Assembly (NCBI GenBank): GCA_039545315.1
Contig: BCIM01000005.1
Span: forward strand, 1,146,210 to 1,210,209
DNA length: 64,000 nt
Direction of reading: 5' to 3'
Source of the DNA: Kondoa malvinella
Taxonomy: Eukaryota > Basidiomycota > Agaricostilbomycetes > Agaricostilbales > Kondoaceae
Position 1 is the first letter of the stretch. Each line of letters starts with the position of its first letter. The notes under the pieces are model-generated. The model was not told where the DNA came from, ran no database searches, and worked only from the letters and a program-made list of their open reading frames with translations. A program made the translations under genes and the position numbers. Below, one piece after another: positions 33,776 through 43,386 of this stretch.

Positions 33776-34505
33776 TCAGACTAGGCAGACATACAGGTAA
33801 AAGGCATGCAAGCGCTTCTCGCGGATGAAGCCTAATCTCTCGTACAATGCTAAAGCAGAGCTGTTGTCCACTTCCGTCTCTAGCACAATCTACCATCCTA
33901 TATTAGTGAGAGTTGCGAGGTGACAAAGGCCTGTGATACCTCTTGCGCTCCGTGTAATTTCATCTGCTGAATCGCGAGACTGATCAATTCAGAAGCTATG
34001 CCACGTTTGCGATGACTGCGCAGGATGGAGAGCATGCCAATATAGCCTCTGTTGAGCTTTCCTCGATGCACGTCCTGTCTCATGTCTGTCGGGTCGCCCT
34101 ACGGACGGAAAGCTGGACGGACCTGTTTGCAGACTATCACGCCGACAGGGAGTGGACCATCGTGAGCCTAAAGAGTTATCAGCAAGAAATGGCAGCCAGC
34201 GTTCATAGACTTGCAAAGAAACAGAGGTGCGGCCTAATCGAGCATGAGACGATATCTTCTCCCTGACGAACGGCCTACCAATCATCCAAGAAGTACCTAT
34301 ACTGCAAAGAGACACGACTCAGCGTGATAGAAACCTACAACGACAGCAAGCAAACGGTATAAATGGTGTAAGGCTCGCTCAACTCGTCCTGCACCAAAGT
34401 GACAATATCTTGAATTTGGTCAAGGCTCTTGTATTTCGAATAGACTATCTTGAACACATCGGCCGGATCATCTTGCAACGCCAGCCTAGAGAGATCAAGC
34501 CTCAT
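33776..34505 (-). CDS. NAA30: NatC catalytic subunit, N-alpha-acetyltransferase 30
   Basis: It acetylates the N-terminus of proteins starting Met-hydrophobic. Exons join to give [20 protein letters not shown], then [39 protein letters not shown] (acetyl-CoA loop RKRGIA) and [20 protein letters not shown]. It ends [15 protein letters not shown]. These are the conserved blocks of Mak3/Naa30 in order. The intron at 34168–34214 (47 bp) starts GCAAGT. Using it is the only way I found to join PHLCF to the PVGVIVCK strand in frame. The start at 34505 (MRLDLSRL) follows an in-frame stop. It converges on the condensin gene. Confidence 0.9.
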
Positions 34506-34822
34506 TCGAGGACGCTGTTCAACGTCGAGACACTTTGTCCCCTTGGAGCGGTAGTCGCCTGAACCCTACTGTCAGATCCGCTGTATCTGTCGTGTCTCTC
34601 TTCTCCTCAGCAAGCTATGCACTCTAACGATTGCATATCATTCCTTGCTCTTCTGACAGTCCTTTCACTCACACAGCATCAATGCTGTGCTCGACGTCTC
34701 TGGTACTGGGCTGTCTTGCGCGTGGTAGTGGAGCTCCGTGAGCGGTGCTCAGATATCGCCTTGCGGTAGCTGAAGCCCTATCATTCAGCCTGATATACCT
34801 GTTTACGAGACCATCACTCACC

Positions 34823-35662
34823 ATGTCGTTCTACGTTCGGCTAGCGGAAGAAGGAAGAATTAGCTCTGGCTGAAGTGTACTTCGCGGCTTTCTCTATTCC
34901 AGGCGAAGCCTCAAAAGCATTCACAAATCCCAATTACGCCAGCTTTCAACAGTACAGCATTGCAAGTGGTGCAAAGAAGTACGCCAAGCTCATCAAGGAG
35001 CGATGAGTAGCTTGCGCTGTCTCTTCCTCGATACACGGACAGCTGTTCATAATAGGTGTCGCTGCTTGACGTCTTCCTCAGGCCAATCAGCAAGACCAGC
35101 CTGACAAGCAGACCGAAGACCCAGACCTAGTGCCTAATAACCCTCTCACGAGTGGGATGTGCCTCTCAGTAGAGGAATAACCATGTCTAATACGCCTTTG
35201 TTCAGCAGGCCCCGAAGAACCAGAGAGATACGAAGACAGCCATCGGGTGGCGATCTTGCGCGTCCAAATAGAGCATCTAGAGCGCAAGTAAGTTCTCTCG
35301 TCGTGTTCGTAAATCTGCTCTGCCTCATCTCGTAAGGCAGATGCTTCCCAAACCATATCATGCGTATCGGTATAGCTGTTGAAACATCGTATCACGGAAG
35401 AGGGTTAGTCATAGCAATATCGCGGTTGCTCAGTCTAAGGGAGATCGGGTATAGCATCGGAACGAAATCGTGCCGCTTCATGGAGAAGATTGCTATCGAA
35501 AAGAATCTGCCAATCGGCGTGGCAGCTACAAGGCGATCTGCGCGGATGCATGAAAAGGCTGGCTACTGCACGCTCGAGAGAGTAGTCGTGTGCGACGAGA
35601 GGCCAGGTCACGAGGCGCAACTTGAGACGTTTCTACAAGAGTGGACGCCTCCTACACACTGA
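34823..35662 (+). pseudogene. GNAT acetyltransferase gene, probably frameshifted
   Basis: The start MSFYVRLAEE and the continuation EELALAEVYFAAFSIPGEAS are both typical of fungal GNAT proteins of this type, but they lie in different frames. The break is inside GAAGAAGGAAGAA near 34853, where one extra base would explain it. Later pieces are recognisable: QYSIASGAKKYAKLIKER, then after introns ERYEDSHRVAILRVQIEHL, IGIAVETSYHGRGL (acetyl-CoA loop) and a C-terminal exon reading VAATRRSARMHEKAGY that ends at 35662. An alternative is a different first exon spliced to the AG just before CGGAAGAAGG, which would avoid the frameshift but lose the good ATG. Sequencing error is also possible. Confidence 0.55.
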
Positions 35663-35864
35663 TCAATAGCCTTTGGGGATAGGGAAGCGTTATTGGCGAG
35701 GAGCAAAGACAAGGGAGATCGAAGAGCCTTGAACAAAGAAAGCGGTCACTGGCAAATAGTTCACGTCACAAAGTCTTTAGCGTCAAGCTTATACAATTTC
35801 AGGTCGATCAGACCGTGAGTACAACCTGAATCGCTCGTCCAGCGAGAGATCAGTCCCTTCAGAC

Positions 35865-36796
35865 TCAAACAACCATACAAGCCAACGCAAGCATTGTTGC
35901 GCCGATGCTGAAAGTTACAGACAAAGCTGAGGAAGTACTGACGTTCATTACACTGAGATTGGAAGCTGATGGCTTGGCTGAAGCTGCGAGGGCCGCGCCG
36001 ACCTTCTGAGTAGTGAGCATGTCTTCTTGGCTCGAGCTGGAAGCCGGAGTTGGAGCGCCTCGGGAGGGCTGAGTACTGGCCGGGGTTTCAGTGATGCGTG
36101 CGCGACGGGCTGCCGGGCTAGACGAAGACGGTTCAACTGAAGTGTTTGATAGTTCAATGACGGCAGAAGGTGAAGTCATGGCGGCTCGTGCGTCTTTGGC
36201 TGCTGGAGCACGCGAAGCTGGAGCACGGCTGGCCGGAAGTGGTTCGCTGCTGATGTTAACGGTGTTGCTGACTCTGTTGTCACCGAATGAAGGGTTTAGA
36301 TCTTTCGGAAGTGCAACAAAGTATGATCACTGACGCGTAATAAGTAGATGGAGGGTCGACGAAAGCAATGACAAAGCCAGCGACCCCTTCAATTGGCTCA
36401 TCATGAGGGAAATCGAGGTCGACACTCTTAGCTGCAGACTTGGTGTCGACGGCGAGAACGACACTATGTCCTGGTCAGCCTTATTCTGTATCTGGCTTGG
36501 CGGACATACTAGTTTTCGCTTCCAGGTTTCATGAAAAGCACGGAAAAGCTTTCTGGGTCTCCTTGCGGTGCGACATCCCAGGCTGTATTGACTGGTTTAA
36601 CTGGAGCTTTCACAGAACATGCATCGATCAGACGCACTGACGGTCAACGGTTCGTTAATACTGTCCAAGGCGGTCAGTAGAGTATCTGCATGAGTCGAGG
36701 AGCTGCTTACTTCCAAGTCTGCCCTTTGATGGGAGCAGTAATTTCAAGCGCTCGGACCAAGCACAAGCTGCACAGCAACAGGAGGGTGGAATACAT
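35865..36796 (-). CDS. Kre9/KNH-like GPI-anchored Ser/Thr-rich protein
   Basis: It has a signal peptide (MYSTLLLLCSLCLVRA), then LEITAPIKGQTWN, the opening of the Kre9/KNH domain (ITSPxxGxxW). The domain continues NTAWDVAPQGDPESFSVLFM, then VVLAVDTKSAAKSVDLDF and GVAGFVIAFVDPPSTYYA. A long Ser/Ala/Pro/Thr-rich stalk follows. The C-terminus is a hydrophobic tail (SVTFSIGATMLALACMVV) fitting a GPI-anchor signal. Four or five short introns are needed. The 37 bp one near the second domain strand is unusually short, and that joint is uncertain. Family members are cell-wall or plasma-membrane proteins linked to beta-glucan assembly. The exact role here is unknown. Confidence 0.68.
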
Positions 36797-37847
36797 TATT
36801 GTTGTATGTGTCGAATTCCAGATTCTTTATCGAGTTTATAGAGTCAAATGAATGTGGGTATTTGGGGTTGCTGTGTCGAGCGTGAAGGGGTTATAATATG
36901 TAGTAACAAGCGACTATGTGTGGACAGTGGTAGCAGACAAGGGGCACGCGCTTCTTTTGACAGAAAACACGCGTTGAAGCCGTTCTAACTGGAGACAAGA
37001 GCCAAGTATGCACTGCTGTGACAACAAATCACTTGATATTTCTCAATGCCAAGCAGAAAGTAAGCAGAAAGCAGAAAACGCGTTGCCATACCGAGCTTGT
37101 CCAATTGAATTTCCGACTTTGAAGCCTGTCGAAGTCGACGCTCAACTAAGTAAGCCCTTCAAAGTTAGCAGAGCTAACAGCTCTTCAGAGAGCTTAACGA
37201 AGTTACCTGTGAGGGGCTTAGTTGAGCCTGGTCGAAGTCCAGGATACGCAAGACAGACAGAAAGCTTCCGGGCAGAGGCTGCAATATCGCAAAGCGCACA
37301 GATCCGTGCAATTGCGAGAGAACACACACGATAGAATAATGTTTGCGTCCGTCTTGCTGCACGCACATGCGCAGCAGTATAGCGCAAAAGGGAAAGCCAC
37401 AGTCAAGACCGACCGCAGTTCAGCTTGACTTGCCACGCTGTAGCGGACCTACCTTTGCGAGGCGCAAGACTGTCCAGAATAGCGAGCAAAATGCAATAGA
37501 GTAGAGGAAGAGCTAGAATGCAGTAGCTGAACGATGATATTGACACGGCAGGCAGTAACACTCCCCTTTCCAAGAAGCGCACACTGTGCGTATGATGCAA
37601 TGGAGGGTATTTCCAGCAAGGCAAGAGGTGCGAGCAAGCATCCGATAAGGAGGACACCAATTAAATGACAGATGAGGGAGGAATCATGTCAACGGGATTG
37701 GAGTGCCCAGCCAAGCTGTAATCAGCTGAGCAGGCCAAATATTAGAGGACTGCAGGATGACAGCATGAAACAGCACACGGTGACTCGTGTCCAACCTGTG
37801 AAACTCTAGTTCAGCCTCTTGATCTGTTGCCGCGACGTCGTCAAACC
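36797..37847. other. Gap between the Kre9-like gene and RTF1
   Basis: About 1 kb, divergent. It contains short AAGCAGAAAG repeats near 37050 and the inverted repeat listed separately. No coding frame I can support. Confidence 0.4.
37140..37227. repeat. 11 bp perfect inverted repeat with 66 bp spacer
   Basis: GCTCAACTAAG (37140–37150) and its reverse complement (37217–37227). The outer flanks are also partly alike. It could form a hairpin in RNA. Chance cannot be excluded. Confidence 0.35.
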
Positions 37848-39797
37848 ATGAGCGACTTTGACGATGAGCTGTTAGGTCTACTGGATGACCAACCAGCTAA
37901 AAAGAAGAAGTCTTCAAAGAAATCAAAGAAGAACTTGTCCTCTGGCGCTGTTCTACCCGCGGAATCAAAGAAACGCAAGAGAGCTGCCAAAGATGCAGGA
38001 GGTGGCTCCGACATGGACTTGAGCGATGGCTCGTCTGATGCTGAACCTCCGCCGAGACACCAGCGTGCTCAAAGCAATGACATTGTCGTGGATCCGCCTA
38101 GTGATGAAGAGACTTATGTCAACCCTTACCCTCTAGAAGGGAAGTATGTAGATCAGCAGGACAAGAACAAGTAAGTCTCTCTCGCCTCCTGGCTGCATCG
38201 CTTGACTGGTGCTCATGTCCTGTTTTGAACAAAGGTTGATGTCCATGTCTGAATTGGACCGCGAATCCATCCTCGAAACACGACAAGTTGAAGTGGACAA
38301 AGTACGGGACCGGCTACAAGTTCGTCAAATGGCCAAGCAGATAGGCAATCAGCATGGTCAGCGAGAAGATTCCACCAAGCGCTCATCCAGAGCTATCAAA
38401 GCTACCGGTATCACCGAAACAAAGTCCAAGGGCCTGGAGAAGCTCAAACAGACCAGAGAGAAGAAAAAGCGAAGAGCGGAGCAGGTCAGTCATGCCTGCC
38501 CTGCACTCGTATCAAACTGAGTCTTGCTCAGGGTTCGGACTCGGAAGATTCGGTTGCTGGCAAAAGGCGATCGTTCAGCTCTGATGACGAATCAGAGGAA
38601 GGAGAGGTCGATTCAGGGGACGATAGGAAGCGCGGCAGAAAGGGTAAAAAGCGTATTGAAAAGGAGCCAGCGGGTCAAGCGGACCTGATGAAGATTCTCC
38701 TACCTCGGAGAAAATTGGCAGAGTCCTGGCCCAAGCCTTGGTTCTCGGAGTATGTCAAAGGTAAGCATCCGCATCCCCGTGAAGGTTGGTCGAGTGCTGA
38801 GATCTGCTCAGGTGCATGGGTTCGCTTTTCTGTCGGACCTGACCCAGATACCAAAGAGGTCCAATATCGTCTATGCGAAGTGACCGGTCTGGCGCCAGAG
38901 GCCAAAGTACCATATCCGCTGGAAAAGCATAAAACCGACATTCTGCTCGAAATTCGACATGGTCAGGACAAAAAGATTGCTCGCATGGACCTTGTCAGCA
39001 ATTCTGAATTCACGCAAAAGGAATACTCTCGTCTAAACAATACTATGACGAATCTGGGATTAGCTATGCCGTCAAGAGAATCAGCGCTGAAGAAGGCAGA
39101 AGACATCGAAAAGCGCAAAGGAGAGACGCTGACGGAAGCCGATACGCAAATCATCCTAGCAAAGAAAGGCGTTAACCCGAAGTATCAAAACCCAATACTG
39201 TACAAAGCGACGTTGACTTCTCGAATCGATGCTGCTCGGGCTACAGGCGATGAGAATCTTCTTGCCGAACTGGAGAAGGATATGGCCGATATGAATGGTG
39301 GTTCAGCTCGACCTAGCGCTCCGCCTTCGGGTGCAACTACACCTACCAAGACGGGCGTTGCTAGTCCTTTACCGACACCAGAGAAGGGAGCGAATATGTC
39401 TACGTTGAATGCGAGGAACAAGAAGTTGAATAGAGAAGAGATCAGACGAGCGGAGATTGCTGCGCAAGATTTGAGGAAGAAACAGGCTGCCGACGGGAGT
39501 GTGAAGGTGGATCCCAGTGCCAGAGTGAGGACCACAGTCAGGGTCATGCATGATGTTCGGTATGTGGTGCTGCTGCTATCTTGCCGCCATTGAAGCTAAC
39601 TACGTGACAGCGCTGCTACACCGGATGTGGTTGACAAAGCTGCTGCTGCCCTCAACGCAGACACTACCACTGTCCCGACCTCTTCAAAGCAAACGTCTAA
39701 GATAGAGGTGCGTTTCGAACTCTTGCTGTTTTGAGCTTGACTGAAGTCGTAGCAGGACATTGCCGGATCGATGGACTTGGATTTAGGAGATTTCTGA
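37848..39797 (+). CDS. RTF1: Paf1 complex subunit Rtf1
   Basis: A nuclear elongation factor that couples RNA polymerase II to histone H2B ubiquitination. The start MSDFDDELLGLLDD is followed by Lys-rich and acidic disordered regions, including YVNPYPLEGKYVDQQDKNKL and SELDRESILETRQVEV, the conserved segment before Plus3. The Plus3 domain reads ILLPRRKLAESWPKPWFSEY, then GAWVRFSVGPDPDTKEVQYR, CEVTGLAPEAKVPYPLEKHK, LLEIRHGQDKKIARMDLVSN and FTQKEYSRLNNTM. The C-terminus is a helix-rich, Ala/Pro tail ending MDLDLGDF. Four or five introns, all in frame; the last one has a GTGCGT donor. Intact. Confidence 0.94.
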
Positions 39798-40653
39798 GCT
39801 TGCATTGTATATCGCAAGAACATAATGTGCCAATGCATTTGCTGATTCTGGAGTTGGACTCGACCGCGAACCATCTATTATTTTCGGCTTTAGTCTATCA
39901 TGAGCAGTTCTATTCCCTCTGTCAGGAGAGAACGACTGCTGTATTGATACCTTGCCTGGAATTCGTTGCTTGAGTCATGGTAAAGTAAATGTAAAGTAAA
40001 CCAAGACTCGACATCATAACAAGAATTGCATCGCTTGTCTTGTGTCATCCGATCTTCAAGTGGGCGCAGTTGCTTAATGCCGTGCTGTCTGCCCTTGCAA
40101 CCTTGTCCTGTACTTCACGATCATGGAGGTGCTTCGAGTGCGCAAGACACTACTGCATGTCGTTTCATCGACTCCGGATGGGAGAGTTCAAGTTGCAACC
40201 TCGATTCATGTCAACCGTTGCAGCTCTTGATATTTGCTAAATCGCAAGAGGCCAGGCTGCTCCTAACGGCTTTGCAAATAGTCGTCCAGTCTGCCTGTCA
40301 CGATTCTTCAACAGCGAAGCCTTGCGAATTTCACCAGACTCGCTATCAAGCTCGAGCCAGGCCAATCTTGACAGTATCGCTCTTTGTTGTTGCTCTTAGT
40401 CTTGGACCGAATGCATATCTTTAGGGCGGCCGCGCTTGTCTACGCCTATTTTAAGGAAAACAACAAGCGGCATATGATGCCTTAGAGGCGATGATCTTTC
40501 CGCAGGCGCGGTCCGTTCTTTTTCGTTCTTCTCCCGTAGCTTCTTCTGTACTTTCGTCTTTATTCGGTTTAACACCCGCCCATTCTTTCGACATACCTGT
40601 TTATCTTCGCCTTCCGCCATTCACAGTTCTAATCTCAATACACTACGCGTAGT
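39798..40653. other. Gap between RTF1 and chitin deacetylase
   Basis: About 850 bp. An open frame of some 130 codons at 40026–40424 has no recognisable content. The last 200 bp are the chitin deacetylase promoter. Confidence 0.4.
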
Positions 40654-42555
40654 ATGAGCATATTGTGTGCTTTGTTTTTGGCCAGTCTGCCCTTGGCGTT
40701 TGGACAGCAGACTCCCCAGACTTGCAGCGGTCAACCTATTGTTCAGGCGCAAGCATTGGTCTCGCAGTATCCTCCTCTCAAGTGAATACTACACTACAGG
40801 GAGACCGCCTCGAATTTGCTCATCCAATCGATACAGTCCTGGTCAGGGTGCCTACATACTGGACGGTGACCAAACTGCGCGCGATTTGTACAACCAAATT
40901 TTGGCAACCAATTCGCCTTTCTTGCAAATACCACCAACAACACGTGAGCTTACCTAGCTCGTCCATCTGGCCCCTCTGACGGAAGCCTGTTCAGCTAATG
41001 CTGGAGGTTCGCCGGTTCTAGGAAGCTATGATTGGCATCAAGATGCGTGAGTCAGAAAATGGCTGTTACGACTCGTCTGATGCAGTATGCAGAGACTGCT
41101 GGTGGTCATACACGCAGTGCACAGTGCCCAAGACGGACGCCTTGCCGCCTGATCTGTACTTTGTAAGTTGGTAGCTGGTGTAGCACCTCGGTCAACTCAT
41201 GGACACGCTTGCGACCGCGAAAGTGCGGTGAAGCTTCGACTTGGGGTTTATCAATTGACGATGGCCCGACTTGTGCACATGGTCCGCAATACGACATGCT
41301 TGCAAACATGAACCAGCAAGCGTCTCTGTATTACATTGGCGTCAACGTGCTGTCCCACCCAGAAGAGGCTTTGAAAGGCTACAACGCTGGACACGAGATC
41401 TGTGCACACAGTTGGTCTCACAAGGCCATGACTACAGTATGTCAGTCGCTTGCGGTCTTCTTGCAGGCTGATCGTCCAATAGTTGACCAATGAACAACTC
41501 TTTGCCGAGCTTTACTACACCAAGAACGCCATCAAAGCCATAATCGGGGTATCCACTAGATGCTTCCGCCCTCCGTACGGGTGAGCACACCTTGCTAGAA
41601 TCTCACTTAGGTTCTGCTGATGCGAATGTCAGTGATGTTGACAACCGGGTGCGATTCTTTGCTTCAGCTTTGGACCAAGAGGTGCATAGTGAGCCATGAG
41701 CTCATCATTCAGATCAGTACTGATCCTGAAGACAGTCTGGACCCGAGACACAAAGTGAGACAAAGCAACCAAATCAAAAATCACCTCTGAATACATGTAG
41801 TGATTTCCGGGTGCTAGAATTGGGAGCTCCGGCAATCGTTGGCAACTATGTCAGTTTGTGCCGCACTCCATTACGCCCATCTTAACGTTATTGAACAGGA
41901 GAGCATCATTGCCGACAATGCTCATGCCAGCTCTGGAATTGTGGTCTTGAATCATGAAGTCAACGATCAAGTTGTGAATCTGTTCCTGCAGGAATTCCCG
42001 CACATCCGTGATGCTTTCCAGCACGTGACTCCTGTTTCCACTTGCGTGAGTCGCTCGACCCTCGTCAGGCTTTACTGACTTTGTCCGCAGAACAACCACA
42101 CTAGGTGAGTCTAGAGCATTTACAGTGGCATCTTCGGTGCGCTGATGTCTACGCTCTCGTCTGCTTTAAGGTTATACGCGGAAAAGAATACGCCCGACTA
42201 TCCCAATTTCCAGCAATACACCGCGGGCAGAAGATACAAGCCTTGGCAGACCACTCCTTACAGCGGTGGACAGCTACAATACTCTTCGGGAGTAGCAGCA
42301 AATAAGAACCAAAAAACCTCTGCTACATGGGCTGCATCTTCTTCTTCTTCTACATCTGCTTCCTTGTCGACATCTGCATCTTCTGCATCATTGTCTGGCG
42401 TCTCGCGGACAGAAAATGTAGACACCGCATCACGCTCGATCGAGCACGCGTCGATCAAAACTCCATATCAAGATGGAGTCGTTACTAGTGATGCAAGTTC
42501 AATCGCTGCCAGCGTTGGCTTGCTGCTTCCAGCTTTGAGCTGGCTGCCGTTGTAA
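40654..42555 (+). CDS. GPI-anchored chitin deacetylase (CE4)
   Basis: It converts cell-wall chitin to chitosan. A signal peptide (MSILCALFLASLPLAFG) is followed by about ten short exons. The CE4 motifs appear in order: SIDDGPT (usual form TFDDGPT), HSWSH (metal-binding His pair), RPPYGDVDNRVR, DTNDF (usual form DxxDW) and GIVVLNHE. FQHVTPVSTC then matches the conserved end of fungal chitin deacetylases. The joint giving HIWTRDTNDF needs two introns (GTGAGC…CAG and GTGAGA…TAG) and resolves what looks like a broken region at 41650–41830. A Ser/Thr-rich stalk and a hydrophobic tail (SVGLLLPALSWLPL) suggest a GPI anchor. The changes in motifs 1 and 4 are worth checking for activity. Confidence 0.9.
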
Positions 42556-43386
42556 ACGGATAGGCAAGAATTATTTATTATGAGGACGGACATTCTTGTA
42601 CATATGCATGCGATGTAGCTCGCCACCTACTCATGCGCAACGCGTTTTTCGGCATCGTGTATTCACTGCAGTGTTACCAGCACACAAAAGCAGCAAGCTA
42701 GACAACGCGAACGGTTGAAAGAGCTGATCATTGCCAAAACCGACGTCCAAGAGGAATACGAAATCCTCGTACCCTGACTCGCGCGAACTACTGAAATCGA
42801 GAGGGGAGCTCCAGCTCCAGCTCCTTGTCTCGCGTCCAGCTGCAGACAGACATCGCCAAATTTTCATTAATGGGATGGGTAGAGTGTCTCGATCACAAGA
42901 CAGAGTGGTCAGAAGAGCATAGCAAGAGAGCAAGCGGGGGTTTCGATAGCATTGTACGAGACTACGATCGGATGGCAACTTCTCTAGACCCACCAATTTC
43001 CAGATCAAACAATGCATGCGAAACTCGAGAGCAGAAGAGCGGTATAACGCCAAGGTGCAAGTACTCAGGTCGACAGGGGGAAGTGGGAAAGAAAGGGTGA
43101 AAGAGAGGAAAACATCGAACACTTACCAGCGATCTTACATATCCGTGAGCTTGTAAAAGCACCATCCCAATCAGCGTGTCGCACGTATCAGATTCCTTGC
43201 TTTCGTACCGACGGGGTGGCCTGCTTGTTGAAAGGCATATGATATGAGATCGAGGTCGTCAGCGGTGACAGTCACTTCAAGATTTGAGATAACGGAGCAC
43301 AGCCCTTCATCTTGTAGATGAACGGCCTTCCTCTCCAATTCCACAGTGCATATAACAATAAAGGAGTGACAATTTGGACAACACTT
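42556..43386. other. Gap between convergent genes
   Basis: About 830 bp between the stops of chitin deacetylase and CNT. A 163-codon minus-strand frame (42631–43122) and overlapping plus-strand frames have no recognisable content. Confidence 0.4.

Noticed and set aside
35087..35395. A minus-strand frame of about 100 codons over the GNAT gene
   Set aside because: It is antisense to recognisable GNAT exons.
41640..41835. Apparent break in the chitin deacetylase gene, with an antisense open frame
   Set aside because: Two extra introns restore HIWTRDTNDF, the expected motif 4 region, so the gene is intact.
42631..43122. A 163-codon minus-strand frame between chitin deacetylase and CNT
   Set aside because: No recognisable content, no clear start context, and overlapping plus-strand frames are equally open.
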